Below the pieces are notes generated by a model. That model made no database searches. It was not told where the DNA came from and saw only the letters and a program-made list of their open reading frames with translations. DNA of 64,000 bases from Granulicella sp. 5B5 (GTDB lineage: Bacteria > Acidobacteriota > Terriglobia > Terriglobales > Acidobacteriaceae), in assembly GCF_014083945.1 (NCBI RefSeq), contig NZ_CP046444.1, positions 1,612,001-1,676,000 on the forward strand. The letters run 5' to 3'. This document shows, piece after piece, positions 26,137-35,110 of the stretch. How positions within the stretch are numbered: position 1 is the stretch's first letter; each line of letters begins with the position of its first letter. The position numbers and the translations under genes were made by a program.

Positions 26137-27261
26137 TTATTCGTAGCTGAGGGCGTCGATGGGGTCTTTGCGGGCGGCTTTGAGGGCCGGGTAGAGGGCC
26201 CCGAGGATGGAACCGCAGAGGGCAATGATGATGGCGTTGATGTCCCACGCGGGAGTGAGCTGGAAGCTGAGCGTTGGGAAACGGGCGTGAAGGCCGTTGC
26301 GCAAAGCATACGCAAAGAGCACACCGAGGGCTATACCGACGGAGGTAAGCAGCGTGGTTTCGCGCAGAACAACGGAGACGATGGAGAGCTTGCCGGCGCC
26401 CATGGATTTGAGGACGCCGATCTCACGGGTGCGCTCCATTACGGCGGTGTACATGGACTGAAAGATGACGAGGAAGCCGATGATGGAGGCGATGCCGATG
26501 ACGACGTCGAGGGCGATCTTGAAGCCGGGGATGCGCTCCGGAGTGAGCCCGGCGAGGAACTCCTGAATGGTCTGGACGGACCAGTCCTGGAGGCCGTCGG
26601 TGGCGAGAATTTCTTTTTTGACCTCCTTTTGGATAGCTTGCTTGGCTACGGAGGTTGGGGCGTCGTCGGTGCGGATGAAGAAGGTGGCGGCTTTGCCGGG
26701 GGTGCCGTCGAGGGCATCCATGGTTTCGAGCGGGATGAACTTACGGGCGCCCTTGCCGTGCTCGACGATGCCGCAGACGGTGAAATTGTGGTTGAAGAGC
26801 TTGATGGTGGAGCCGACGCGAAGTTTTGGATCTGCGGCGGCCTGGAGGTCGTCGACGATCATGTCGTAAGGATGCTGGAAGGGACCGCCGGCGGTGAAGA
26901 CGAAGGGCCGGAGGGCGTCGTAGCTGGCGAAGTCGATACCGACGATGTTGTCGACTGAGGAACTGAGATTGAGCTTGACGTTGCCGGGAGCGACGACCTG
27001 GACGTGCGGCATCTTGCGGAGGACGTCTGCGATGCGGACGTCGGCCGAGGCGGCGCCGGAGCTGAGCAGAGCGCCGGTGGCGCTGGGGCGGACGATCATG
27101 TCGTAGCCGGTGCCTGACTGCTCGGTACGGCTGTTGTTGAGGATGCCGTAGAAGATACCGACGATGGAGAGGATCATGACGACCTCAATGGCGACGGCGA
27201 GCGCGCTGATGATGGAGCGCAGAGGACGGTGGACCAGATTGCCGATGATCAGTTTGTTCAT
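26137..27261 (-). CDS. ABC transporter permease, FtsX/MacB/DevC type
   Basis: 374 residues: TM1 (about 17-42, LRSIISALAVAIEVVMILSIV), a large periplasmic MacB-like core domain (about 50-245) with DNIVGIDFASYD and GSTIKLFNHNFTVCGIVEHG, then three C-terminal helices with the FtsX signature MERTREIGVLKSMGAGKLSIV and PALKAARKDPIDAL. This architecture is normally paired with a LolD/MacB-type ATPase and often an adaptor; neither is next to it. It presumably works with an ATPase encoded elsewhere. Lipoprotein, lipid or peptide transport are all possible. Confidence 0.88.
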   Translation of the reverse strand: MNKLIIGNLVHRPLRSIISALAVAIEVVMILSIVGIFYGILNNSRTEQSGTGYDMIVRPSATGALLSSGAASADVRIADVLRKMPHVQVVAPGNVKLNLSSSVDNIVGIDFASYDALRPFVFTAGGPFQHPYDMIVDDLQAAADPKLRVGSTIKLFNHNFTVCGIVEHGKGARKFIPLETMDALDGTPGKAATFFIRTDDAPTSVAKQAIQKEVKKEILATDGLQDWSVQTIQEFLAGLTPERIPGFKIALDVVIGIASIIGFLVIFQSMYTAVMERTREIGVLKSMGAGKLSIVSVVLRETTLLTSVGIALGVLFAYALRNGLHARFPTLSFQLTPAWDINAIIIALCGSILGALYPALKAARKDPIDALSYE

Positions 27262-27342
27262 GGTTGCGGTACGTGACTGTAGACCAGTCTATAGGTTTGC
27301 CGGACGGAGAGGCGTGTCGCAAAAGAATTAGGTGGTGAGAGG

Positions 27343-28851
27343 TCAGGAACGAGGCCGGGGCAGACTGAGGGAGAGGTGGTCGTAAGGGACGGGAGCAGCG
27401 TCTCCGGCAGGGTTGCGGCTGCCACCATAAAAGAACGCGCCGACGACAGGTGCGAAGTGGGTGCAGAAGAAGATCGCGAGGATGAGGCCGAGATTGCCGT
27501 AGACGCTCATCCAGATGAGAGAGGCGAGGAGGCTTTCGGCCGCGGAATGAGCAAGGTAGACGACGATGAGCAGGCCCCATGGAGAGCGGCGAAGGTCGCC
27601 ACAGAGGTAATCGAGGCTGGCTAAGAGCGAGAGCCAGATGGCCGGCATGACGAAGAAGATGCCGATCCAGCCATCGACGTGGAAAGCCTCAGCCATGGGA
27701 CTGAAGGAGATACCGGTGGAGTCGTCGTCGGGTGCGAGGATGCCGCCGATCTCACGGGCATAGTAGTTACCGCCGATGGGGAATGGCTTGTCGGGGAGCA
27801 GGATATGCGGGATGAAGTTCTCGTAGTCTTCAATGATGGGGCGGAAGCCGATGTAGTGACCCTTGTCGGTGTAGTTGAAGAAGGCGTCGTCGGCGGAGAG
27901 GATGGAGAGGCGCTCGATGAAACCCTGGGGGGTGTTGTAGTAGCCGCTCTTGCCCTCAGAGGCAACTATATAGGCGGCGGTTTCAGCATCGTCCCGCTTC
28001 GCCTTGTCGAGATGGGTAAGGATGTCGATGACGACAGCGGCGCGTTCAGAAGCAGTGGCATTGGGACTGACGCGCGTGCGGCCTTCTGCGATAAGGGGGA
28101 AGATGACATACGAACCGACCACAACGACGGTGAGCACGACATAGTGCAGCGGCCGAAGCTTGAAACGCGTAAAGGCCGCAGCCATGACCCAACAGGCGAG
28201 AGGCTCAAACATGCCCTGCTTGGTGAAGGCCAACATGCTGCCGATAAAGATCAGTGAGATGGAGGCGAGACTGACGAAGTTGAAGGAACGGCGTCCGCCG
28301 CTGTCGCGGATGGCGCCGATGGTGCCGAGGATGATGGCGAGGGGGAAGAACTCACTGAGCTGATTGACGATGGAGAGCGCGCTGCCGGGGCCGCCCAGGC
28401 CGAGGCTGTTGAGATAGGACTGGAGCAAGCCGAGGACAAGACAACCGAGTGCCGCGAGGGTGTAGTCGATGTTGCCGGGAGCGATGCCCTGGGAGCGGCC
28501 GGTGAGGCGCTTGTTGATGAGGATGACGACGAGCAGCGCAAAGTTGCTGGCAGCGTAGATGGCCATGTCAAGCTGCGGGACGAGCAGATTGGAGTCTGCT
28601 GGCTCGCCAAGGACGGCCTTCCAAGTGACACCGAGGCCGGCTGTGAGGACGGTGAAGAGGAAGACGTAAGCCCCCGAGACGCGGGAGAAACCTCCGCCGG
28701 CGTTGAAGGCGAAGTTGCCCAGCATGATGAAGGCAAAGAAGAAGAGGCTGAAGACAAGACTGGTGTGCTCCAGCTGCTGGACGCAGACGAGCCCTGCGGC
28801 GAAGATGAGGGTCTTCGCGGTGGAGATCCGCGTGGGGAGTTCGATGCGCAC
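27343..28851 (-). CDS. O-antigen polymerase-like polytopic membrane protein
   Basis: 502 residues from a GTG at 28851 with a poor ribosome site. About twelve helices with a large extracytoplasmic loop between the last ones (about 270-400, containing GHYIGFRPIIEDYENFIPHILLPDKPF and ARE-GGI). This is the topology of Wzy/WaaL-type polymerases and ligases. PDDDSTGISFSPMAEAF and DGWIGIFFVMP fit the conserved end region of oligosaccharide-repeat-unit polymerase-like proteins. Probably polymerises or ligates lipid-linked glycan. No other classical capsule genes are adjacent. Confidence 0.65.
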   Translation of the reverse strand: MRIELPTRISTAKTLIFAAGLVCVQQLEHTSLVFSLFFFAFIMLGNFAFNAGGGFSRVSGAYVFLFTVLTAGLGVTWKAVLGEPADSNLLVPQLDMAIYAASNFALLVVILINKRLTGRSQGIAPGNIDYTLAALGCLVLGLLQSYLNSLGLGGPGSALSIVNQLSEFFPLAIILGTIGAIRDSGGRRSFNFVSLASISLIFIGSMLAFTKQGMFEPLACWVMAAAFTRFKLRPLHYVVLTVVVVGSYVIFPLIAEGRTRVSPNATASERAAVVIDILTHLDKAKRDDAETAAYIVASEGKSGYYNTPQGFIERLSILSADDAFFNYTDKGHYIGFRPIIEDYENFIPHILLPDKPFPIGGNYYAREIGGILAPDDDSTGISFSPMAEAFHVDGWIGIFFVMPAIWLSLLASLDYLCGDLRRSPWGLLIVVYLAHSAAESLLASLIWMSVYGNLGLILAIFFCTHFAPVVGAFFYGGSRNPAGDAAPVPYDHLSLSLPRPRS

Positions 28852-28973
28852 TCAAGTGCAGTCTACGCAAGGCGAATGGGGAACGTACAGGCGCGGCGCG
28901 GAGGAGCCAGTGGCGAGGGAGGGAAATCGACGGTTAGAGTAGGGAGAACCTGCTAGATGGAGAGTGACGACGC

Positions 28974-30008
28974 ATGAGAAGCAAGACGATGCAGCCTGAG
29001 ATGCTGACGCGGTCTCTGCTGGTGCTGTTCCTGGTGGGCATCTGCTCGCGTGGGTATGGGTACTACAACCAGGTGCTGCTGCATACACCGCAGGTGTGGA
29101 TGGACGTGATCGCCGGGCGGGCGAGTGCGCCGGAGCAGTACCGGATTGGCGTGGCGGATGCGGCGTACTGGGTGACAGAGCATGTTGGCTGGGCGGGGCA
29201 TACGCTGCGGTTGAGCCAGGTGTTCGGGATCTTCGACCTGGTGGGCGGCTGGGTTGCGACCTGGGTGCTGTATCGGCTGCTGGTGCGGTCGGAAAGCTAT
29301 AGAGAGAGTGGCGCGGCGATGCGGTGGTTTGCTTCAGCGAGCTTTTTGGCGCTGGCGCTGTATGCGCTGGACTGGCTGAACTGGTACCAGAAGATTGGGA
29401 CTCTGCCGACGGCGGCGCTGGTGGCTGCGATGGTCTGGATGTGGTCGGCTCAGGGTGGGCGAAGCGCGCGGAGTGAGGTGGGTGCGGCCGTGGGGATTTT
29501 GGCGCTGGTGGCGATGCAGAGCTTTGTGCGCGCGGACATCGCGATGGTGTTGTGCGTGGGAGTGCTGGTGGTGAGCGTGATGCGGGTGGCACCGGAGCTT
29601 GCGCTGCGGCGCGGGGCAGCGATTGTGACGAGTACGCTCGGGGTGCTGATTGCGGGCGGGGTTCAGGTGTATCTAATGAAGGTGCGGTATCCGCAGGCGA
29701 GCTATGACGGCGTGCCGGCGTTTATGCTGGCCCATGATTTTCTGCGGCCGACGATGTGGGCGGCGACGCTGATCTATTTGGCTCCGTTGCTGTGGACGAC
29801 CAGCGTGTGGGTGCGGCGCAGAGAGCTGCCTGCGAGGATGGACGGCGCGGTGCTGGTGAGCGCGCTGGCTTATGCCGTGATGTGGATCTGCATGGGACGG
29901 CTGGATGAGGTACGGGTCTTTTTGCCGATGGCGCTGGCGACGCTGCCGCTGATTGTGAAGGCGGCGATGCAATGCGTAACGGAGGCTGGGGCGGGGGCCC
30001 AGGCATAA
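28974..30008 (+). CDS. Polytopic membrane protein, unknown function
   Basis: 344 residues with eight to nine transmembrane helices. After the first helix comes TPQVWMDVIAGRASAPEQYRIGV, and near the end GRLDEVRVFLPMALATL. Both regions have counterparts in the protein at 25026-25970 and, for the first, in the fragment immediately downstream (IPFQYRALTAG), so the three appear to be paralogues of one family. Ribosome site ggag at about 10 nt. The reaction is unknown; a role in cell-surface glycan synthesis is suggested only by the company of the polymerase-like gene. Confidence 0.6.
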   Translation: MRSKTMQPEMLTRSLLVLFLVGICSRGYGYYNQVLLHTPQVWMDVIAGRASAPEQYRIGVADAAYWVTEHVGWAGHTLRLSQVFGIFDLVGGWVATWVLYRLLVRSESYRESGAAMRWFASASFLALALYALDWLNWYQKIGTLPTAALVAAMVWMWSAQGGRSARSEVGAAVGILALVAMQSFVRADIAMVLCVGVLVVSVMRVAPELALRRGAAIVTSTLGVLIAGGVQVYLMKVRYPQASYDGVPAFMLAHDFLRPTMWAATLIYLAPLLWTTSVWVRRRELPARMDGAVLVSALAYAVMWICMGRLDEVRVFLPMALATLPLIVKAAMQCVTEAGAGAQA

Positions 30009-30013
30009 GCTAG

Positions 30014-30270
30014 TTAGCCAAGGCCCGAGGGTGGAACCGGTTCCTGTGGATTGCGGGATCGGCACACTTTGCGCTGGTGTATGCGCTGAGTACTCGGCCG
30101 ATGCTGGATGTGGCGCTGTTTACGCAGGGGCGCGAGCGGATACCGTTTCAATACCGCGCACTGACTGCGGGGGTCTGCTGGCGGAGAAGCTGCTGGTACT
30201 GCCGGCTGTGCTGGCGCGGAGGCTGCCGCCGGGGATGAGCACTCCGGAAGGACAGCTACGGCGGCCCAGT
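30014..30270 (+). pseudogene. Truncated, frameshifted paralogue of the preceding membrane protein
   Basis: Immediately after the stop of the previous gene a frame without start codon reads RFLWIAGSAHFALVYALSTR, then GRERIPFQYRALTAG. The frame is then lost and continues one base earlier as LLAEKLLVLPAVLARRLPPG. Adding one G to the five-G run at 30169-30173 would join both parts. Only about 80 residues of a protein normally over 300 long remain; the 3' part is replaced by the upstream region of the HTH gene. Confidence 0.6.
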
Positions 30271-30364
30271 GGCGGAGGTATCCTACGAGGTTCGCAACAA
30301 GGGGCTTTGGCCTACAATAGTGGCAATCTGGAACGCAGCGGAGCAGAAGCACCTACGGACCAAG

Positions 30365-30961
30365 ATGGAACTACAGACAGAGACAAATTCGCTGCCGGAG
30401 CAATCCTCGACGCCCGCGTCTGCGCTCTACTGTAGTCTGCAAGAAGCCACACCCAGGGCCTGTACGGATAGGCCGTTTGACGGCAGTGAACACACACCGC
30501 TAAAGCGGAAGTCAACGGAGCAGGACGTGTCGTTCGGTAGAGAGTTGCAGCTGGAGCGCCAGAGGCGCCAGATTTCGCTGGAGTCGATTGCAGAGGGTAC
30601 AAAGGTGCCGATACGGCACCTGCGCGCTCTGGAGCAAGAGGCCTACGATCAGCTGCCGGGTGGCATCTTCAATAAGGGGATTCTGCGGAACTACTGCAGT
30701 TACGTGGGTCTGGATGAGCAGGAGTGGCTGGCGCGGTTTCCGAATGCGAAGCCCGTCGAGGCAGAAGAAGACTGGGAGTCTTTCGCTGAAAATGTGCGGC
30801 GCAGCCGGGTAGGCAAGCGGTCGAACACAGGCACGCAGTGGCTGGGAGTGCTGGTGATGCTGTTGGTGCTGGTGGCGCTGGGTTGGGCTGCATGGCAGAT
30901 GGTGCTGCAACCGCAGATGCTGCTGCCGCAGGCAGGGCAAGTGGCTGCTCCGAATCAGTAG
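30365..30961 (+). CDS. RodZ-like HTH membrane protein (HTH_25), short form
   Basis: 198 residues from ATG 30365; GTG at 30527, which has ggag before it and gives the usual family start (VSFGRELQLERQ), is a serious alternative. The HTH_25 domain reads ISLESIAEGTKVPIRHLRALEQEAYDQLPGGIFNKGILRNYCSYVGLD, split into helices. A basic linker follows, and then a single membrane helix near the C-terminus (WLGVLVMLLVLVALGWAAW). In RodZ the cytoplasmic HTH binds MreB. The periplasmic domain of full-length RodZ is missing here, the protein ending about 20 residues after the helix. Whether it acts in cell shape or as a membrane-tethered regulator is open. Confidence 0.75.
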   Translation: MELQTETNSLPEQSSTPASALYCSLQEATPRACTDRPFDGSEHTPLKRKSTEQDVSFGRELQLERQRRQISLESIAEGTKVPIRHLRALEQEAYDQLPGGIFNKGILRNYCSYVGLDEQEWLARFPNAKPVEAEEDWESFAENVRRSRVGKRSNTGTQWLGVLVMLLVLVALGWAAWQMVLQPQMLLPQAGQVAAPNQ

Positions 30962-31332
30962 TCAACTACTTCATTTGCATGTGTGCCATCCCCGTATAAA
31001 GCTGGCTGCACCGCATGCCGGAATAGATTTACATCGCCAAGCGACTTTTTGTACATACTGGCAGGTTACGGCTGTTTCTTCACGCTGGCTGAGTGCATAA
31101 TAGACATTCATCACGAAAAGTTCGGACGTTCAGCGTGTTCAAGGAAGCAAATTGTCACGCGATGTACACAAAAGCCGGTGCAACCCGCTCAGAGTAGTGG
31201 CCCGGACCGAGTGATTCGTGAGACGCCCCATGGGCCGGCTGACCGGAAGAGATGGCAGCCAGGTTCGCGATAGGCACGACGAGCACGATCCGCGTGCGTA
31301 CCTACCCTTTGCACCCCTTCAGGAGGTTTCAG
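30962..31332 (+). promoter_or_regulatory. Upstream region of the second TonB-dependent receptor gene
   Basis: About 370 bp with no gene. A cataat hexamer at 31096-31101 is the best -10 candidate for the receptor gene, without a good -35. The base composition is noticeably more AT-rich between 30960 and 31160 than in flanking genes. The last bases before the start (aggaggt) are an excellent ribosome-binding site. Confidence 0.35.
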
Positions 31333-34300
31333 ATGTATCAGCGCAAACGTTGTACGAGGTTGCTGGCGATATGCGCGGCGGCCCTACTGGCAGCCGGTGC
31401 CGCATATGGCCAGACCATCACGGGTACGGTCCGTGGAGTTGTCACAGACCAGAGCGGTGCCGCAGTACCGGAAGCACGCGTGACTGCCGTGAACGTAAAC
31501 ACTGGCGTGCAGACCTCGACGACATCCGATCGAACCGGCACCTACAACATCCAGACGCTTGCCATCGGCACGTACCGGGTGACAGCTACCAGAAAAGGTT
31601 TCGAGGTTTCGTCGACGAACCCGTTCTCACTTGAGATCGACCAGATCGCAAAGGTCAATCTGAAGCTGCAGGTTGGCGAGGTATCGACGACGGTGGATGT
31701 AGCCGCAGACAGCGGAACCATTCTGCAGACGGAAGATGCTTCGTTGGGCACGACGATTACGGCCAATACGCTGGAGAGCATGCCGCTGCCTGGCCAGAAC
31801 TTCTCCGCAGCAACTGTTTTCGTCCCCGGCGCGGTCCTGCCGACCTACGGTTCACTGGGCAGCACGCAGGGTACAGAGCGTGACACGTCCTTTGCCTCGT
31901 CGACGCAGCCGTCCTTCAACGGCAACCGTATGCAGACCAACAACTACATCTTCGACGGTACAGACATTAATGAGCCGTTGCAGAACACCATCGCCTATAA
32001 CCCCGCTCCTGAAGCCATCGGCCAGATGCGCGTGATCACTGGGAACCCCGACGCCGAATACGGCAACGTGAACGGTGGCGAAATCCTTGCCGTCACCAAG
32101 TCCGGAACCAACAAGTTCCATGGCAGCGCCTATGCGTTCTACGAGAACCAGGACGGCACCGCAAACACCTGGAGCAACGACTACAACAAAATTGCCAAGG
32201 GCGTCTTCCACCAGAACTTGTTTGGCGGAACCATCGGCGGTCCTGTGTTCAAGAACAAGCTGTTCTTCTTCGCGGACTATGAGGGCTTTCGCCAGACCAC
32301 GGCCGGAACCAGCGTCATCTCGCTACCTACACCCAGAATGCGCACGGGCGATTTCTCTGAGTTTCTGGGAACGCCTGATCAGTATGGCCACGTTATTGGA
32401 ACGGGGACAGGGGGCATAGGTACGGCAGCATACATCCAGCTGTACAACACCACGAATGGAACCACAGCAGCCACGCCGTATGTGAATAACCAAATTCCGG
32501 TCAACAACCCTGTTGCTCAGTTTGTGTTCGCGACCCCAAGCTTCTATCCGCTACCGAACCGTCCCAGCACCAATGTCAACTCGCCTGATACCAACAATTA
32601 TGGCGGGTACAACAAGACTGCTACCGTGAATAACCAAGGCGACATCCGCGTCGACTATGTGGCCACTTCGAAAGACAACATCATGGCGCGCTTCACTCAT
32701 GGTGGTTCGTACGATAAGCCCATCGTGTCTGTCCTTGCCTTCCAGTTTCCGGGAGGTGATGACTATCCTTTCTGGAACGGTGTCCTCAACGAGGTACACA
32801 CCTTCAGCCCGAACTTGCAGAACGAGTTCCGCGCCGGCTACTCGCGCATCTCTAATCTGAGCGGCATACCGTCCGATCCGTTCGGCAACTTCCCTGCAGG
32901 CAGCGACACGAAAGTTGGCTATCCCTATGCCAGCCCGTACCCTGGCTTCACGGAAACGAACATCTCCAGCGCGGAAAAGAACATAGGCACTCTGGGTGTT
33001 GTGCAGGACACCATCGACAACATCTTCGACTATGGCGACACGGTGACCTGGCTGCACGGAAAACACATCATCAAGGGTGGCGCACAGATCCTGCGCTACC
33101 AGGAGAACTACTACTACGCCAGCAACAATGGCAACATGGGCCAGTTCGCCTACAACGGCGAGTTCACCCGCGCGAACGGTTCGAACGGCTACGGCTTTGC
33201 GGACTTCGTCATCGATGCGTCCGAGCTCCAGGCCGTATCCGGTACGGCAGGACGAGATGGTCAACGCCAGTATCGTATGGCGTACTTCGGCGAAGATGAG
33301 TGGAAGGTAACGCCCAAGCTCACCCTCAACATCGGTCTGCGTTATGGTTATGACCAGCCGATGTATGAAGTCAACGGCAAGGAAGTGAACGTCGACGTCA
33401 AGAACCCACAGAACTGCCCCAACTGCCTGCTCGTTGCCGGCAAGAACGGCGCCAGCAACGCTCTGTACAACGCCTACCATACGCAGTTCATGCCGCGCGT
33501 CTCGTTTGCCTATCAGATGAACCCCCAGATGGTCATCCGTGGCGGCTACGGCATCACGGACGACTTTGAAGGCATGGGCGCTGCGCAGCGTCTCACACAG
33601 AACCCTCCATTTATCCCGCAGTATTCGTACAGCAGCACGGCGCCTTCGGCGACGAGCGGTGGAACACCCGTCCGTGTCAGCCAGGGCTTCAATGTTGGCG
33701 GACTTACTCCTGGCGCTTCGAACAAGTACGAGGCCTGGGACCCGAACATCAAGCCTGAGCTGATTCAGCAGTACAACCTGACCCTTCAGACACTCATGGG
33801 GCGGAACTTTACATTCCAGATTGGGTATGTTGGGAATGTGGCACAGCATCTCGTCGTTCCTGAACCGTACAACCAGCAGACGATTCCGGGGTCGGCCAAT
33901 ACGGCGACTCAGCCGTTCAAGGCCCTCGTCGGTGTTGGAGGCCAGGTCTACCTGACACTGGCGGAAGGCTACTCGAACTACAACGCGTTGCAGGTCCAAT
34001 TGCGCCAGCGCCAGTGGCATGGCCTGGAGTACACCTTCAACTACACCTTCTCGAAGAACATGACGAATAACCCCGGCTACTTCGGTACCGGTGGCGTCGA
34101 CGGTCCAGGCACGTACCCGCAGAACATCTATGATCCGCATGGCGATTACGGTGTAGCGGCCTTCGATACCCGTAACGCAGCCAACTTCGTCGGCACGTAT
34201 GCTCTGCCGTTCGGACACGGACGTGATTACGGTTCCCACGCCAACCGCTTCGTCGATTGGGCCATTGGTGGCTGGAAGGTGTCCACGGAGGCCGTTCTGT

Positions 34301-34785
34301 ACTCCGGCTTCCCGATCACCATCGGCGCCTCCAACAACTCGCAGTCGAACAACGGTGGTGGCGCACGTGCTAACCAGTACCACCAACTACACATCGTCAA
34401 CCGCTCGCTGGCGCATTGGTTTGGTACAGGGCCGGATGTACTGCCCTGCCTCGCAACCACAGCCCCTGCGTCAGGCGGCCCTCCAGTGAACACGAACGGC
34501 GCTCCCTGCGCCTATGGCGCTGAGCTCACCGCTTCCTTCGGAACGGCGCACGTCGGCACTGAACGGGCACCTGGATACCGCGTTGTCGATTCTTCGATGT
34601 TCAAGCAGTTCCGCACGTATAAGGAGCAGTTCATCCAGATCCGCATCGATGCGTTCAATGTGGGCAATATTGCTTCCTATGCGGCTCCGGGTTCAACGGC
34701 GACTACAACCTCCACCTTCGGTCAGATCACGTCAACCCTATCCCCGGCTCGTCAGCTCCAGTACTCGCTGAAGTACGAGTTCTAA
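31333..34785 (+). CDS. TonB-dependent receptor, Oar-like (1150 aa)
   Basis: Start at 31333 behind a perfect aggaggt site. Signal peptide (LLAICAAALLAAGAAYGQ), a carboxypeptidase-regulatory-like domain (about 25-110: TGTVRGVVTDQSGAAVPEARV, then GTYRVTATRKGF), a plug domain (LESMPLPGQNFSAATVFVPGA, NNYIFDGTDINEP, GNVNGGEILAVTKSGTN), then a long beta-barrel rich in Asn, Tyr and Gly. The C-terminus QLQYSLKYEF ends in Phe, as expected for BAM-dependent insertion. An intrinsic terminator follows. The ligand is unknown; large glycans or proteins are usual for this class. Confidence 0.93.
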   Translation: MYQRKRCTRLLAICAAALLAAGAAYGQTITGTVRGVVTDQSGAAVPEARVTAVNVNTGVQTSTTSDRTGTYNIQTLAIGTYRVTATRKGFEVSSTNPFSLEIDQIAKVNLKLQVGEVSTTVDVAADSGTILQTEDASLGTTITANTLESMPLPGQNFSAATVFVPGAVLPTYGSLGSTQGTERDTSFASSTQPSFNGNRMQTNNYIFDGTDINEPLQNTIAYNPAPEAIGQMRVITGNPDAEYGNVNGGEILAVTKSGTNKFHGSAYAFYENQDGTANTWSNDYNKIAKGVFHQNLFGGTIGGPVFKNKLFFFADYEGFRQTTAGTSVISLPTPRMRTGDFSEFLGTPDQYGHVIGTGTGGIGTAAYIQLYNTTNGTTAATPYVNNQIPVNNPVAQFVFATPSFYPLPNRPSTNVNSPDTNNYGGYNKTATVNNQGDIRVDYVATSKDNIMARFTHGGSYDKPIVSVLAFQFPGGDDYPFWNGVLNEVHTFSPNLQNEFRAGYSRISNLSGIPSDPFGNFPAGSDTKVGYPYASPYPGFTETNISSAEKNIGTLGVVQDTIDNIFDYGDTVTWLHGKHIIKGGAQILRYQENYYYASNNGNMGQFAYNGEFTRANGSNGYGFADFVIDASELQAVSGTAGRDGQRQYRMAYFGEDEWKVTPKLTLNIGLRYGYDQPMYEVNGKEVNVDVKNPQNCPNCLLVAGKNGASNALYNAYHTQFMPRVSFAYQMNPQMVIRGGYGITDDFEGMGAAQRLTQNPPFIPQYSYSSTAPSATSGGTPVRVSQGFNVGGLTPGASNKYEAWDPNIKPELIQQYNLTLQTLMGRNFTFQIGYVGNVAQHLVVPEPYNQQTIPGSANTATQPFKALVGVGGQVYLTLAEGYSNYNALQVQLRQRQWHGLEYTFNYTFSKNMTNNPGYFGTGGVDGPGTYPQNIYDPHGDYGVAAFDTRNAANFVGTYALPFGHGRDYGSHANRFVDWAIGGWKVSTEAVLYSGFPITIGASNNSQSNNGGGARANQYHQLHIVNRSLAHWFGTGPDVLPCLATTAPASGGPPVNTNGAPCAYGAELTASFGTAHVGTERAPGYRVVDSSMFKQFRTYKEQFIQIRIDAFNVGNIASYAAPGSTATTTSTFGQITSTLSPARQLQYSLKYEF

Positions 34786-34808
34786 CGTTCGGTCTCTCAC
34801 CTCAACCG

Positions 34809-34840
34809 ACGGCGTCCGCTTTGGCGGGCGCCGTTTTGTT
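34809..34840 (+). terminator. Terminator of the TonB-dependent receptor gene
   Basis: An 11-bp stem (34809-34819 with 34824-34834, one G-T pair) with a tttg loop, followed by tttt gtt. Confidence 0.88.
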
Positions 34841-34917
34841 TGGTCGCGTGCGGTAAGCGCCGTTGGATGAAGGAGGTTGCCGCTCAGGGGCGGATTTATG
34901 CTGCTGGCTGTGGGGGT

Positions 34918-34946
34918 TTGGACGGGGCAGCGTGTGAGGGTAGAAT
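34918..34946 (+). promoter_or_regulatory. Promoter of metK
   Basis: TTGGAC (34918-34923), exactly 17 nt, TAGAAT (34941-34946): a good housekeeping promoter, with transcription expected from about 34953. This leaves a leader of about 158 nt before the metK start codon. Confidence 0.65.
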
Positions 34947-34952
34947 AGTAGG

Positions 34953-35110
34953 GTTCCCCTGTCCGGGTACCTCTCGCGTGGGTGGAACGACCGGAGCCAG
35001 CGCAGGCTTGGCCTTGCACCAGGTATGCCGGTCGTCGGGCGCTTCGAGTGTCTCCCCTGCCTTACGAGACATCAGCGGGTCCGGCTATTTGAACTGAGGA
35101 GCTCAAAGCT
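34953..35110 (+). promoter_or_regulatory. Structured 5' leader of metK (candidate regulatory RNA)
   Basis: Two consecutive hairpins are visible. Stem 34953-34957/34984-34988 (gttcc/ggaac) comes first. The stronger stem 34987-34994/35028-35035 (acgaccgg/ccggtcgt) encloses a small inner stem (gcca 34996-34999 with tggc 35009-35012). metK leaders commonly carry SAM riboswitches, but the SAM-I core and the SAM-II and SAM-IV patterns are not recognisable here. It is therefore a structured leader of unknown class, or a rare or divergent one. Confidence 0.45.

Noticed and set aside
32551-34386. Long minus-strand open frame (611 codons)
   Set aside because: Opposite the second TonB-dependent receptor, whose signal peptide, domains, ribosome site and terminator are all convincing.
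34953-35110. SAM-I riboswitch ahead of metK
   Set aside because: The conserved SAM-I core and kink-turn sequences are not present; only generic stems can be supported.
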